Positions 45,073-53,242 of a stretch of 64,000 nucleotides of DNA are shown here, piece after piece. Position 1 is the first letter of the stretch. Each line of letters starts with the position of its first letter. The translations under genes and the position numbers were made by a program. The notes below the pieces were generated by a model. The model was not told the DNA's origin and did no database searches. It worked only from the letters and a program-made list of their open reading frames with translations. The DNA is from Pseudomonas subflava (lineage in GTDB: Bacteria; Pseudomonadota; Gammaproteobacteria; Pseudomonadales; Pseudomonadaceae): contig NZ_JAMXBF010000003.1 of assembly GCF_023823685.1 (NCBI RefSeq), forward strand, positions 62,001 through 126,000. Reading direction: 5' to 3'.

Positions 45073-45157
45073 CCCCTCTTCCGCTTGCGGGAGAGGGGGC
45101 CGGGGGAGAGGGTTGAGACCGCCCTCTCCCCAGCCCTCTCCCATCAATGGGAGAGGG
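45073..45157. repeat. Three-hairpin CCCTCTCCC-type repeat between bioB and bioF
   Basis: Three consecutive inverted repeats: 45073-45084 with 45087-45098 (11 of 12 pairs), 45103-45112 with 45122-45131 (10 of 10), and 45134-45143 with 45148-45157 (10 of 10). All arms share the GGGAGAGGG/CCCTCTCCC core, so they can also pair with one another. Similar repeats are scattered in many GC-rich gammaproteobacteria. In the bioB-bioF transcript it could protect or shorten the RNA. Confidence 0.8.
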
Positions 45158-45168
45158 GGCGTTATGCG

Positions 45169-46227
45169 TCAGGCCGAGGCCGCGTCGTAGAACAGCTGCG
45201 AGTCGCGCTGCTCGACCAGGGCCTGTTCGATGGCGGCCTGGTGCACCTCGTCGGAATGCTCCTCGCGCTCCTCGGGCTTGATGCCGAGGCGGGCGAACAG
45301 CTGCATGTCCTTGTCGGCCTGCGGGTTGGCGGTGGTCAGCAGCTTCTCGCCGTAGAAGATCGAGTTGGCGCCGGCCATGAAGGCCAGGGCCTGCATCTGC
45401 TCGTTCATCGCCTCGCGGCCGGCGGACAGGCGCACGTGGGACTTGGGCATCATGATCCGCGCCACGGCGAGCATGCGGATGAAGTCGAACGGATCGACGT
45501 CCTTCTCACCGGCCAGCGGCGTGCCCTCGACCTTGACCAGCATGTTGATCGGCACCGACTCCGGATGCTCGGGCAGGTTGGCCAGCTGGATCAGCAGGCC
45601 GGCGCGGTCGTCGACCGACTCGCCCATGCCGAGAATGCCGCCGGAGCAGATCTTCATCCCCGCCTCACGCACGTAGGCCAGGGTCTGCAGGCGCTCGGAG
45701 TAGGTGCGGGTGGTGATGATGTTGCCGTAGAACTCCGGCGAGGTATCGAGGTTGTGGTTGTAGTAGTCGAGGCCGGCGGCGGCCAGGGCGCGGGTCTGCT
45801 CCTGGTCGAGCTTGCCGAGGGTCATGCAGGTTTCCAGGCCCAGGGCCTTCACGCCCTCGACCATCTTCAACACGTAGGGCATGTCCTTGGCCGACGGGTG
45901 CTTCCACGCCGCGCCCATGCAGAAGCGGGTCGAGCCGATGGCCTTGGCCTCGGCGGCCGCCTCCAGCACCTTCTGCACCTCCATCAGCTTCTGCTTGTCC
46001 AGGCCGGTGTTGTAGTGGCCGGACTGCGGGCAGTACTTGCAGTCCTCGGGACAGGCGCCGGTCTTGATCGACAGCAGGGTGGAGACCTGCACGCGGTTCG
46101 GGTCGAAGTGCGCGCGGTGCACGGTCTGGGCCTGGAACAGCAGGTCGTTGAACGGCTGCTCGAACAGCGCCTTCACCTCGGCGAGGGACCAATCGTGACG
46201 GGTGACGGAGGCGATACTGGCGCTCAT
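45169..46227 (-). CDS. bioB: Biotin synthase
   Basis: BioB is the radical-SAM enzyme that inserts sulfur into dethiobiotin. The ATG at 46227 (AAGGA upstream) gives 352 residues. The radical-SAM cluster cysteines are Cys59, Cys63 and Cys66 in [10 protein letters not shown]; the [12 protein letters not shown] and GGILGMGE segments are typical. The much longer frame to 46569 runs through the divergent comF gene and was rejected. Transcription is probably controlled by BirA through the operator at 46291-46321. Confidence 0.98.
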   Translation of the reverse strand: MSASIASVTRHDWSLAEVKALFEQPFNDLLFQAQTVHRAHFDPNRVQVSTLLSIKTGACPEDCKYCPQSGHYNTGLDKQKLMEVQKVLEAAAEAKAIGSTRFCMGAAWKHPSAKDMPYVLKMVEGVKALGLETCMTLGKLDQEQTRALAAAGLDYYNHNLDTSPEFYGNIITTRTYSERLQTLAYVREAGMKICSGGILGMGESVDDRAGLLIQLANLPEHPESVPINMLVKVEGTPLAGEKDVDPFDFIRMLAVARIMMPKSHVRLSAGREAMNEQMQALAFMAGANSIFYGEKLLTTANPQADKDMQLFARLGIKPEEREEHSDEVHQAAIEQALVEQRDSQLFYDAASA

Positions 46228-46284
46228 GGGTATTCCTTGTTCTAGGCTGTGCGACACGGCTGAGGCATCGTCAAGGGAAGGACC

Positions 46285-47019
46285 ATGCGCTGTCAACCTG
46301 ATCGCGAGAATCACGTTTACATCTGGACAAAAAACAAACAGACCTGCCTGCTGTGCGACGAGCCGGCGGACACGCCGCAACCGCTGTGCAGCGCCTGCGA
46401 GGGCGAGCTGCCCTGGCTCGGCGGGCACTGCGCGCTCTGCGCACTGCCGTTGCCGGCCAGCGGCCTGGTGTGCGGCGACTGCCAGAAGCGGCCACCGGCG
46501 TTCGCCCGGGTGGAGGCCGCCTGGCGCTATGACTTTCCGCTCGACAGCCTGATCACCCGCTTCAAGCATCAGGCGCAGTGGCCCATGGGACGCCTGCTGG
46601 CCGGGTTGCTGTCACATCATCTGCAACACGCCTTCGCCGAGGACCTGCCACGCCCCGACCTGTTGCTGCCGGTGCCGCTGGGGCGCAGGCGCCTGCGCAG
46701 CCGCGGCTTCAACCAGGCCGAAATGCTTGCCGACTGGCTGGGCGCAGAGCTGGAAATACCGCGGCAGAGCCGCTGGCTGCTGCGCCCGGGCGAAGGCGCG
46801 CACCAGCAGGAGCTGGACGCCGCCGCGCGCCGGCGCAACCTGCGCAACGCCTTTGCCCTGGCCGAAGGCGCCGCGGTGGCGGGCCGGCATCTCGCCCTGG
46901 TCGATGACGTGCTGACCACCGGCGCCACCGCCGAAGCCCTGGCCCGCCTGCTGCTGAAGGCCGGCGCGGCGCGGGTGGACATCTACTGCCTGGCCCGCAC
47001 GCCCAAACCGGGCGATTGA
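46285..47019 (+). CDS. comF: ComF family phosphoribosyltransferase-like protein
   Basis: A 244-residue ComF/GntX-like protein. The N-terminus has zinc-finger cysteine pairs (CLLCDEP, CSACEG, CALCALP, CGDCQ), and the C-terminal phosphoribosyltransferase domain has the PRPP loop [13 protein letters not shown] (about 202-214). ComF supports DNA uptake in naturally competent species; here its role is unproven. The ATG at 46285 has a very good ribosome site (GGGAAGGA). Codons 3-13 contain the likely bioB operator and promoter. Confidence 0.92.
   Translation: MRCQPDRENHVYIWTKNKQTCLLCDEPADTPQPLCSACEGELPWLGGHCALCALPLPASGLVCGDCQKRPPAFARVEAAWRYDFPLDSLITRFKHQAQWPMGRLLAGLLSHHLQHAFAEDLPRPDLLLPVPLGRRRLRSRGFNQAEMLADWLGAELEIPRQSRWLLRPGEGAHQQELDAAARRRNLRNAFALAEGAAVAGRHLALVDDVLTTGATAEALARLLLKAGAARVDIYCLARTPKPGD
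46291..46321 (-). promoter_or_regulatory. BirA-type operator and bioB promoter inside the start of comF
   Basis: TGTCAACC (46291-46298) and CGTTTACA (46314-46321) are inverted half-sites matching at six of eight positions, 15 bases apart, as in BirA operators (TTGTAAACC-N15/16-GGTTTACA). On the - strand the left half-site contains a perfect -35 hexamer TTGACA; a weak -10 (GACGAT) lies 18 bases further. BirA bound with biotinyl-AMP would block bioB transcription. Confidence 0.65.
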
Positions 47020-47048
47020 CCGCCGGCGCCGGATCGCGCATCGTGATC

Positions 47049-47072
47049 CGCTATATAGAAAACTATATTGCG
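47049..47072 (+). promoter_or_regulatory. ModE operator in front of modE
   Basis: CGCTATATA (47049-47057) and TATATTGCG (47064-47072) are inverted half-sites with a six-base spacer, nearly identical to the E. coli ModE box. It lies nine bases before the modE start codon, so ModE with molybdate would repress its own operon. AT-rich palindromes like this stand out strongly in the surrounding GC-rich DNA. Confidence 0.85.
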
Positions 47073-47080
47073 CCTGTCTC

Positions 47081-47827
47081 ATGACTCTCCTGACCGCCCT
47101 CGCCCAACACATCGCCCGCCGCCCGCAACGCATCGCCCTGCTCCAGCAGGTGGCGGCGCAGGGTTCGATCACCCGCGCGGCCAAGGCGGCCGGGCTCAGC
47201 TACAAGGCGGCCTGGGACGCGATCGACGAGCTCAACAACCTGGCCGGTCAGCCCCTGGTCGAGCGCAGTGTCGGCGGCAAGGGCGGCGGCGGCGCTCGCC
47301 TGTCCGCCACCGGCGAGCGCCTGCTGCAGCTGTACCGGCGCCTGGAGCGGCTGCAGGAACAGCTGCTCGAGGCCGCCGAGCAGGACGATGACCTCGCCCT
47401 GCTCGGCCGTCTGATGCTGCGCACCAGCGCGCGCAACCAGCTCAGCGGTCGGGTCGCGGCCATTCGTGCCCAGGGCCGCAACGACCTGATCGAGATCGCC
47501 CTGGACGACGACAACCGCCTGCAGGCGCAGATCACCCACGACAGCACCGAGCGCCTGGAGCTGGTCGTCGGCACTCCGGTGGTCGCGCTGTTCAAGGCCG
47601 GCTGCCTGGAGTTGGTCGAGACCGGCGACGGCGCGCTGCGCGGCACCGTCGAGCAGGTATTGGCAGACGGCGACGGCCCGGCGGAGGTGCGCATCGCCCT
47701 GCCCGGCGGCCAGCGCCTGTGCGCCCTGGTCGAGGCCGGGCGTCTGTCCGCCCTCGCACCGAGCGCCGGCCGACCGGTGCTGGCCCGCGTGTCGCCGGCC
47801 CAGGTTCTGCTGGGCATTCCCACGTGA
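47081..47827 (+). CDS. modE: Molybdate-responsive regulator ModE
   Basis: ModE binds molybdate and represses uptake genes. The 248-residue protein has a winged helix-turn-helix N-terminus (GSITRAAKAAGLSYKAAWDAIDELN, cited as landmarks GSITRAAK and YKAAWDAI) and two C-terminal TOBE/MOP domains (about 110-178 and 185-246, each starting near TSARNQLSGRV or GTPVVALFKAG). The start ATG is directly after the operator. modA follows by 14 bases. Confidence 0.94.
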   Translation: MTLLTALAQHIARRPQRIALLQQVAAQGSITRAAKAAGLSYKAAWDAIDELNNLAGQPLVERSVGGKGGGGARLSATGERLLQLYRRLERLQEQLLEAAEQDDDLALLGRLMLRTSARNQLSGRVAAIRAQGRNDLIEIALDDDNRLQAQITHDSTERLELVVGTPVVALFKAGCLELVETGDGALRGTVEQVLADGDGPAEVRIALPGGQRLCALVEAGRLSALAPSAGRPVLARVSPAQVLLGIPT

Positions 47828-47841
47828 GACGAGGAGTCACC

Positions 47842-48576
47842 ATGCGCCACCTGCTGCTCACCCTGCTCGGCGCCGCCCCCTGCATTCAGGCTGCCGAGCC
47901 GGTGCGCATCGCCGTGGCCGCCAACCTGCTTCCGGTGATGGAGCAGATCGCCCGGGACTACCGGCAGCAGGCCGGTGCGAAAGTGCAGCTGGCCGGCGGC
48001 TCCAGCGGCGCCTTCTACGAGCAGATTCGCCGCGGCGCGCCCTTCGACCTGTTCTATTCGGCCGATGCCGAGCGCCCGGACAAACTGGCCGCTGCCGGCA
48101 CCGGCGAGGCGTCGCGCACCTACGCCTGCGGCCGCCTGGCCCTGTGGGTCCCGAAGGCCGAACCCAAACTGGACGCCCTGCCCGCCGGCAAGATCGCCAT
48201 CGCCCAACCGGACACCGCACCCTACGGCCGCGCCGCCCTGCAGACCCTCGAACGCAGCGGCCAGCTGGATGAACTGAAGCCGCGGCTGGTGTACGCCCAG
48301 GACATCGGCCAGGCCTATCAATTCGTGCACAGCAGCAATGCACCTAGCGGCTTCGTGGCCCTCAGCCAGCTGACCGCGGCGGGGACGCCGGCCGCGCAGT
48401 ACGCCCGGGTGGACGCCACGCTCTACGAACCGCTGGTGCAGAAGCGCGTGCTGCTGGCCAAGGGCGAGCGCCGGGCGGCGGCCGAGGCCTTCCTGACTTT
48501 CTTCGACGCGCAGAAAGACACCCTGAAGGCGGCCGGCTACGGCCTGCCCGGCGAGGCCGGCTGTGCTGCTGACTGA
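47842..48576 (+). CDS. modA: Molybdate-binding periplasmic protein ModA
   Basis: ModA captures molybdate in the periplasm for the ModBC transporter. From the ATG at 47842 (GAGGAG upstream) it has 244 residues, with a short signal peptide (cleavage near residue 18, IQA-AEPV). The oxyanion-binding segments AVAANLLPVMEQ, GGSSGAFYEQIRRGAPFDLFYSAD (landmarks GGSSGA, FDLFYSAD) and VYAQDIGQAY are present. The longer frame starting in modE was rejected. It overlaps modB by 14 bases. Confidence 0.94.
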   Translation: MRHLLLTLLGAAPCIQAAEPVRIAVAANLLPVMEQIARDYRQQAGAKVQLAGGSSGAFYEQIRRGAPFDLFYSADAERPDKLAAAGTGEASRTYACGRLALWVPKAEPKLDALPAGKIAIAQPDTAPYGRAALQTLERSGQLDELKPRLVYAQDIGQAYQFVHSSNAPSGFVALSQLTAAGTPAAQYARVDATLYEPLVQKRVLLAKGERRAAAEAFLTFFDAQKDTLKAAGYGLPGEAGCAAD

Positions 48577-49252
48577 CAGCGACTGGCAGGCCCTGGCCAT
48601 CACCCTGCAGCTGGCCGGGCTGTCCACCGCCCTGCTGCTGGCGATCGGCCTGCCGCTGGCGGCCTGGCGCGTGCGCAAACAGACGGCGCTGCGCCGTGTG
48701 CTCGACGCCGTGCTGGCCCTGCCGCTGGTGTTGCCGCCGACCGTGCTGGGCTTCTACCTGCTGGTGCTGTTCGCCCCCGACACTCCGCTCGGTCAGGCCT
48801 GGCACTGGTTCACCGGCCAGGGCCTGGCCTTCAGTTTCGCCGGCCTGGTGCTGGGCTCGGTGCTCTATTCCCTGCCCTTCGTGGTGCAACCACTGACCGT
48901 GGCCCTGCGCGAGATTCCGCAGAGCCTGCTGGAGGCCGCCGCCAGCCTCGGCGCCAACCGCTGGGAGCGCCTGCTGCGGGTGGTGCTGCCGCTGCTGCGG
49001 CGCGGCATTCTGGTCGCCGGCACGCTAGGCTTCGCCCACACCCTGGGCGAGTTCGGCGTGGTACTGATGCTCGGCGGCAGCATCCCCGGCGAGACCCAGG
49101 TGGTGTCCATCGCCCTGTTCCAGCACGTCGAGGCCCTGCGCTACGGCGAGGCGCACCGCCTGGCGGCCTGCCTGCTGGGGTTGTCGTTCCTGCTGCTACT
49201 GCTGGTCTACGGCCTGGGCGATACACGCCGCGCCGCGCCGATGCGCGGTTGA
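48563..49252 (+). CDS. modB: Molybdate ABC transporter permease ModB
   Basis: ModB is the inner-membrane channel for molybdate. The 229-residue protein starts at GTG 48563, has five membrane helices, and the EAA loop for the ATPase appears as EAAASLGANRWERLLRVVLP (about 113-132). An ATPase gene modC normally follows, but the next gene, 46 bases on, is srkA; the ATPase must come from elsewhere or be absent. Confidence 0.93.
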   Translation: MLLTDSDWQALAITLQLAGLSTALLLAIGLPLAAWRVRKQTALRRVLDAVLALPLVLPPTVLGFYLLVLFAPDTPLGQAWHWFTGQGLAFSFAGLVLGSVLYSLPFVVQPLTVALREIPQSLLEAAASLGANRWERLLRVVLPLLRRGILVAGTLGFAHTLGEFGVVLMLGGSIPGETQVVSIALFQHVEALRYGEAHRLAACLLGLSFLLLLLVYGLGDTRRAAPMRG

Positions 49253-49298
49253 GACGCCATTTACCGGATAGACTGGGCGCCTGATTACGGAGCGCCCC

Positions 49299-50276
49299 AT
49301 GTCCCATCCCTTCGCCACCCTCACCCCCGACCTGGTCCTCGACGCCGTGGAGAGCCTCGGCTATCTCAGCGACGCCCGCGTGCTGGCGCTGAACAGCTAC
49401 GAGAACCGCGTCTACCAGGTGGGCATCGAGGACGGCGAGCCGCTGATCGCCAAGTTCTACCGCCCGGATCGCTGGAGCGACGCGGCGATCCGCGAGGAAC
49501 ACGCCTTCAGCCATGAGCTGGCCGAGTGCGAGGTGCCGGTGGTGGCGCCGCTGCAACAGGGCGGCGAGAGCCTGTTCGAGCACGCCGGCTTCCGCTTCGC
49601 CCTGTTCCCCCGCCGCGGTGGCCGCGCGCCGGAGCCGGGCAATCTGGACCAGCTGTACGGCCTTGGCCAGTTGCTTGGCCGCCTGCACGCGGTCGGCGCC
49701 AGCCGCCCCTTCGAACACCGCGAGACGCTGGCGGTGGACAACTTCGGCCACGCCTCGCTGGCCACCCTGCTGGAAGGCGACTTCGTCCCGCGCAGCCTGC
49801 TGCCGGCCTACGAGTCGGTGGCGCGCGACTTGCTCAAGCGCCTGGACGAGTTGTTCGCCCGCGTGCGCTACACGCCGATCCGCCTGCACGGCGACTGCCA
49901 CCCGGGCAACCTGCTGCACCGTGGCGACGCCTTCCATGTGGTCGACCTCGACGACTGCCGCATGGGCCCGGCCGTGCAGGACCTGTGGATGCTGCTGGCC
50001 GGCGAGCGCCAGGAACGCCTCGGGCAGCTCGCCGAGCTGGTCGACGGCTACCAGGAATTCCACGACTTCGCGGCCCGCGAGCTGCCGCTGATCGAAGGCC
50101 TGCGCGCGCTGCGCCTGATGCACCACAGCGCCTGGATCGCCCGGCGCTGGGACGACCCGGCCTTCCCGCTGGCGTTTCCCTGGTTCGCCAACGAGCGCTA
50201 CTGGGGCGACCAGATCCTGATGCTGCGCGAACAGCTGGCGGCGCTGGACGAGGAGCCGCTGCGGCTGTTCGGCTGA
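49299..50276 (+). CDS. srkA: Stress response kinase A (YihE/RdoA)
   Basis: SrkA is a Ser/Thr kinase of the aminoglycoside-phosphotransferase fold that counters stress-induced death in E. coli. The 325-residue protein has the catalytic loop RLHGDCHPGNLL (about 194-205) and the metal-binding VVDLDDCRMGP (about 213-223). The region between modB and this gene is only 46 bases, so it may be read through from the mod operon or use its own promoter. It converges on nirV with one base between stop codons. Confidence 0.93.
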   Translation: MSHPFATLTPDLVLDAVESLGYLSDARVLALNSYENRVYQVGIEDGEPLIAKFYRPDRWSDAAIREEHAFSHELAECEVPVVAPLQQGGESLFEHAGFRFALFPRRGGRAPEPGNLDQLYGLGQLLGRLHAVGASRPFEHRETLAVDNFGHASLATLLEGDFVPRSLLPAYESVARDLLKRLDELFARVRYTPIRLHGDCHPGNLLHRGDAFHVVDLDDCRMGPAVQDLWMLLAGERQERLGQLAELVDGYQEFHDFAARELPLIEGLRALRLMHHSAWIARRWDDPAFPLAFPWFANERYWGDQILMLREQLAALDEEPLRLFG

Positions 50277-50277
50277 G

Positions 50278-51009
50278 TCAGCCTTCGCGCACCAGCCGCA
50301 GGCCCAGGTGGGTGGGCGGGGTACCGGTCGAGCAGGCGCCGCCCACCGGGTCGCGGACGAAGTCGGACAGCCCGCTCGGATGCCGGCCGGCGGCCACGCG
50401 GATGCCGCAGAAGCCGCCCAGCGCCGGGCCGAAGCAGCTGTCGGTCCACTCCCAGACATTGCCGGCCACGTCGAGCAGGCCGCTGGAACTCTCGCCGTAG
50501 CCGCCGAAGCGCAGCAGCTGCGCCGAGGGCACGCCGCGGCGCGCCTCGCGCTCGTACTCGGCGAGCCAGCGGCGTGAAGGGTCGCGGGGATCATCGACGA
50601 TCGGCGCCTCGTCCTCATAGGCCGAGCCCGCCGCCAGCACCCATTCGCCATAGCGCGGCAGGCGATAGCGTTCGCCGCGGCGCCGCGACAGCCAGGCGGC
50701 ATAGGCGCCGGCGTCCAGCCAGCTGAGGCCGACCGCCGGCAGGTCGGCGGCGACGGTACCGCGCGCCGGGCCGTCCAGCGCCGCGCAGGCGCCATCGGCG
50801 ACGCAGGCCGCGTACTCGGCCTGGCTGACCTGGCGGCGCATGATGGCAAAGCCGTCGATCCGCTCCGCCACCGGCGTCGCCGCGCCCGGCAACTGGTAAC
50901 GCACCGTGCCGGCCGGGATATCCACCAGCGCCACTTGCGGTGCTGGCGTCGTCGGCCCGCAGCCCGGCAACAGCAGCGTGCCGAGCAGCACCAGGCTCCG
51001 CGTCTTCAC
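50278..51009 (-). CDS. nirV: NirV-like formylglycine-generating-enzyme-fold lipoprotein
   Basis: A 243-residue protein of the SUMF1/EgtB/PvdO fold, with a lipoprotein signal ending LLPGC (Cys17). Fold landmarks: FAIMRRQVSQAEYAACV, LPAVGLSWLDAGAYAAWLSRRRG (landmarks SQAEYA, LSWLDA), YRLPRYGEWVLAAG, and DVAGNVWEWTDSC. Genes of this type (nirV) often follow copper nitrite reductase genes; the role is unknown, possibly maturation of the reductase. It begins 10 bases after nirK, in the same operon. Confidence 0.8.
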   Translation of the reverse strand: MKTRSLVLLGTLLLPGCGPTTPAPQVALVDIPAGTVRYQLPGAATPVAERIDGFAIMRRQVSQAEYAACVADGACAALDGPARGTVAADLPAVGLSWLDAGAYAAWLSRRRGERYRLPRYGEWVLAAGSAYEDEAPIVDDPRDPSRRWLAEYEREARRGVPSAQLLRFGGYGESSSGLLDVAGNVWEWTDSCFGPALGGFCGIRVAAGRHPSGLSDFVRDPVGGACSTGTPPTHLGLRLVREG

Positions 51010-51019
51010 GCTGCGCCCC

Positions 51020-52096
51020 TCACTCGCTGGAGATCGGGCCGGGCGCCTTGACCTGCTTCATCAGGTCGTCGTTCCACGCGCCCTCGACCTTGACGTGCCC
51101 GGCGGCGCCCAGCTCCATCGCCTCGATCAGGTTGTGGTTGACGTAGGCGTACACCCCGGGCTGCTTGAAGGTGTAAAGCGCCGCGCCCGCCGAGCCGCCG
51201 CGGATGAACCAGGTCTCCAGGTTCTTCTCCGGCGCGTTGGCGAACTTGCCGGTCTCCCACACCCAGTCGCCGTGGCCGCCGATCAGGTGCGGGCGGGTGT
51301 CGCGGTTGGCCTGGGAGTGAATGAACAGCACGGTCTCGCCGACCTTGGCGGTCATCGCGTTCTCGCCGGTCAGGGCGCCGACCTTGCCGTTGAATACCAC
51401 GTGGGTCGGCGTCAGGGTGCGCATCGCCTCGCGGGTGTCCGGGTAGCTGGCCATCAGACTGGGATAGTCCTTGTATTTGCCGTCCGGCCCCTTGGGGATG
51501 TACAGGTCGAACTCGCCGATGGTGTAGGCGCGGTCGTAGTGCAGCGGGTTGCCGTTCGGGTCCTTCAGGCCTTCGCGCGGCAGCACCATCAACGTACCGC
51601 TCATGCCGGCGAGCACGTGCCAGGCGACCATGCCCTCGGGCGCGCAGTGGTAGACGAAGGTGCCGCTGCGGTCGGCCTTGAAGCGCAGCACGGCCTCCTG
51701 GCCCGGCGCCACGAAGGTCAGTTTGGCGCCGCCCAGCGCGCCGGTGGCGGCGTGGAAGTCGATGTTGTGCGGCATGCTGTTGCTGGCCGGGTTGACCAGG
51801 GTCAGCTCGACGTAGTCGCCCTCGTGCACGACCATGGTCGGGCCGGGCATGGAACCGTCGAAGGTCATCGCCTGCAGGGTGGTGCCCTGGTTGTCGATCA
51901 CCACCTTCTTCTCCTGGATCACCATGCGGAACTGCACCACCTGCGGCGCGCGGGTCACCGCCTGTTCGTGGGCGTGCACCTGCGGCGGTGCGACCAGGTC
52001 GACCTTGACCCGCTGCAATCCGTCGGCGCCCGCCGCCAGCGCCTGCCCTACGACGACCAGCGACACCACCATGGCCAGGGGTTTTAAGACGTTCAT
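51020..52096 (-). CDS. nirK: Copper-containing nitrite reductase
   Basis: NirK reduces nitrite to nitric oxide in the periplasm during denitrification. The ATG at 52096 (AAGGAG upstream) gives 358 residues with a signal peptide ending near Ala22. Type 1 copper ligands are His110, Cys151, His160 and Met165; type 2 ligands are His115, His150 and a C-terminal His in YVNHNLIEA; catalytic Asp113 is in MPHNIDFH. These are at a constant offset of 15 from Alcaligenes NirK. An FNR/DNR-like box lies about 60 bases upstream. A longer frame to 52168 was rejected. Confidence 0.97.
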   Translation of the reverse strand: MNVLKPLAMVVSLVVVGQALAAGADGLQRVKVDLVAPPQVHAHEQAVTRAPQVVQFRMVIQEKKVVIDNQGTTLQAMTFDGSMPGPTMVVHEGDYVELTLVNPASNSMPHNIDFHAATGALGGAKLTFVAPGQEAVLRFKADRSGTFVYHCAPEGMVAWHVLAGMSGTLMVLPREGLKDPNGNPLHYDRAYTIGEFDLYIPKGPDGKYKDYPSLMASYPDTREAMRTLTPTHVVFNGKVGALTGENAMTAKVGETVLFIHSQANRDTRPHLIGGHGDWVWETGKFANAPEKNLETWFIRGGSAGAALYTFKQPGVYAYVNHNLIEAMELGAAGHVKVEGAWNDDLMKQVKAPGPISSE

Positions 52097-52154
52097 CGCG
52101 AAGCTCCTTTTTCGTTGGCTTGGCCCATTGCAGGCCAAGCGGGAACCTCGTTTG

Positions 52155-52168
52155 TTGTCCTGGAGCAA
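52155..52168 (-). promoter_or_regulatory. FNR/DNR-like box upstream of nirK
   Basis: TTGTCCTGGAGCAA has the TTG-N8-CAA layout of ANR/DNR boxes (consensus TTGAT-N4-ATCAA) but matches only the outer bases. It lies 59-72 bases before the nirK start codon, a sensible position for oxygen- or NO-responsive activation. It is degenerate, so the call is tentative. Confidence 0.4.
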
Positions 52169-52302
52169 CGAAAGCGGCGCTTCTGCCGGGCCGGGTCCTT
52201 TTGTCGCAGGCCCGACCTGTTGACCGGCGGGTTGCTGACCGAACGGACAGGCGCCGAGCCGCGGGATAGAATCGCTGCCTGCTTACCCCTGCAAGGACTC
52301 CC

Positions 52303-53199
52303 ATGGCCACCGCCAACCCCAGCCGCGGCTACCCGCTCGGCATCGCCGCCTATCTCATCTGGGGCCTGTTCCCGCTGTACTTCAAGGCCATCCAGGCCGT
52401 GCCGGCGCTGGAGATCATCGCCCACCGGGCGATCTGGTCCGCGCTGTTCGGCGCCCTGCTGCTGGCCCTGTGGAAGCACCCCGGCTGGTGGCGCGAACTG
52501 CGCGACAACCCCAAGCGCCTGGCGGTGCTGACCGCCAGCGGCCTGCTGATCGCCAGCAACTGGCTGGTCTATGTCTGGGCGGTGAACAACGGGCGCATGC
52601 TCGAGGCCAGCCTGGGCTACTACATCAACCCGCTGGTCAACGTGCTGCTCGGCATGCTGCTGCTCGGCGAGCGTCTGCGTCGTTTGCAATGGGTCGCCGT
52701 GGGCCTGGCGGCGCTGGGCGTTCTGCAGCAGCTGTGGCAGGTCGGCAGCATTCCCTGGGTGTCGCTGGTGCTGGCGCTGTCCTTCGGCTTCTACGGCCTT
52801 ATCCGCAAGCAGGCGCCGGTGGCCGCCCTGCCCGGCCTGGTGGTGGAAACCTGGCTGCTGCTGCCGCTGGCGCTCGGCTGGCTGATGCTGCACCCGGCGG
52901 CGATGAGCACCCAGCCGGCGTTCTGGAGCAGCAGCGAGGCGCTCTGGCTGATCGCCGCCGGCCCCATCACCCTGGTGCCGCTGCTGTGCTTCAACGCCGC
53001 CGCGCGCCACCTGCCCTACACCACCCTGGGTTTCCTGCAGTACATCGCACCGACCCTCGTGCTGCTGCAGGCCGTGCTGCTGTTCGGCGAAGTGCTGGAG
53101 CCGAGCAAGCTGGTGTCGTTCGCCTGCATCTGGGCGGCGCTGTTCATCTACAGCCTGGACATCTGGCTGAGCCTGCGCCGCCGCGGCCAGACCGCCTAG
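52303..53199 (+). CDS. rarD: EamA-family transporter RarD
   Basis: A 298-residue inner-membrane protein with ten predicted helices and the RarD signature at the start (GYPLGIAAYLIWGLFPLYFK; landmarks YLIWGLFPLY, HRAIWSA). RarD belongs to the drug/metabolite exporter superfamily; its substrate is not known, though early work linked it to chloramphenicol sensitivity. The second half repeats the EamA domain (QYIAPTLVLLQAVLLFGE). It converges with gcvR across a long repeat array. Confidence 0.93.
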   Translation: MATANPSRGYPLGIAAYLIWGLFPLYFKAIQAVPALEIIAHRAIWSALFGALLLALWKHPGWWRELRDNPKRLAVLTASGLLIASNWLVYVWAVNNGRMLEASLGYYINPLVNVLLGMLLLGERLRRLQWVAVGLAALGVLQQLWQVGSIPWVSLVLALSFGFYGLIRKQAPVAALPGLVVETWLLLPLALGWLMLHPAAMSTQPAFWSSSEALWLIAAGPITLVPLLCFNAAARHLPYTTLGFLQYIAPTLVLLQAVLLFGEVLEPSKLVSFACIWAALFIYSLDIWLSLRRRGQTA

Positions 53200-53242
53200 A
53201 AAACGAACAGTTCCCGCCGCACCGCGCCGCGCTTGGGCTGGC

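Noticed and set aside
45073..45157. CRISPR-like array
   Set aside because: The repeats are inverted hairpins without unique spacers of constant length, and no cas gene is present.
49253..49298. A possible degraded modC between modB and srkA
   Set aside because: Only 46 bases are available and they show no Walker or signature motif.
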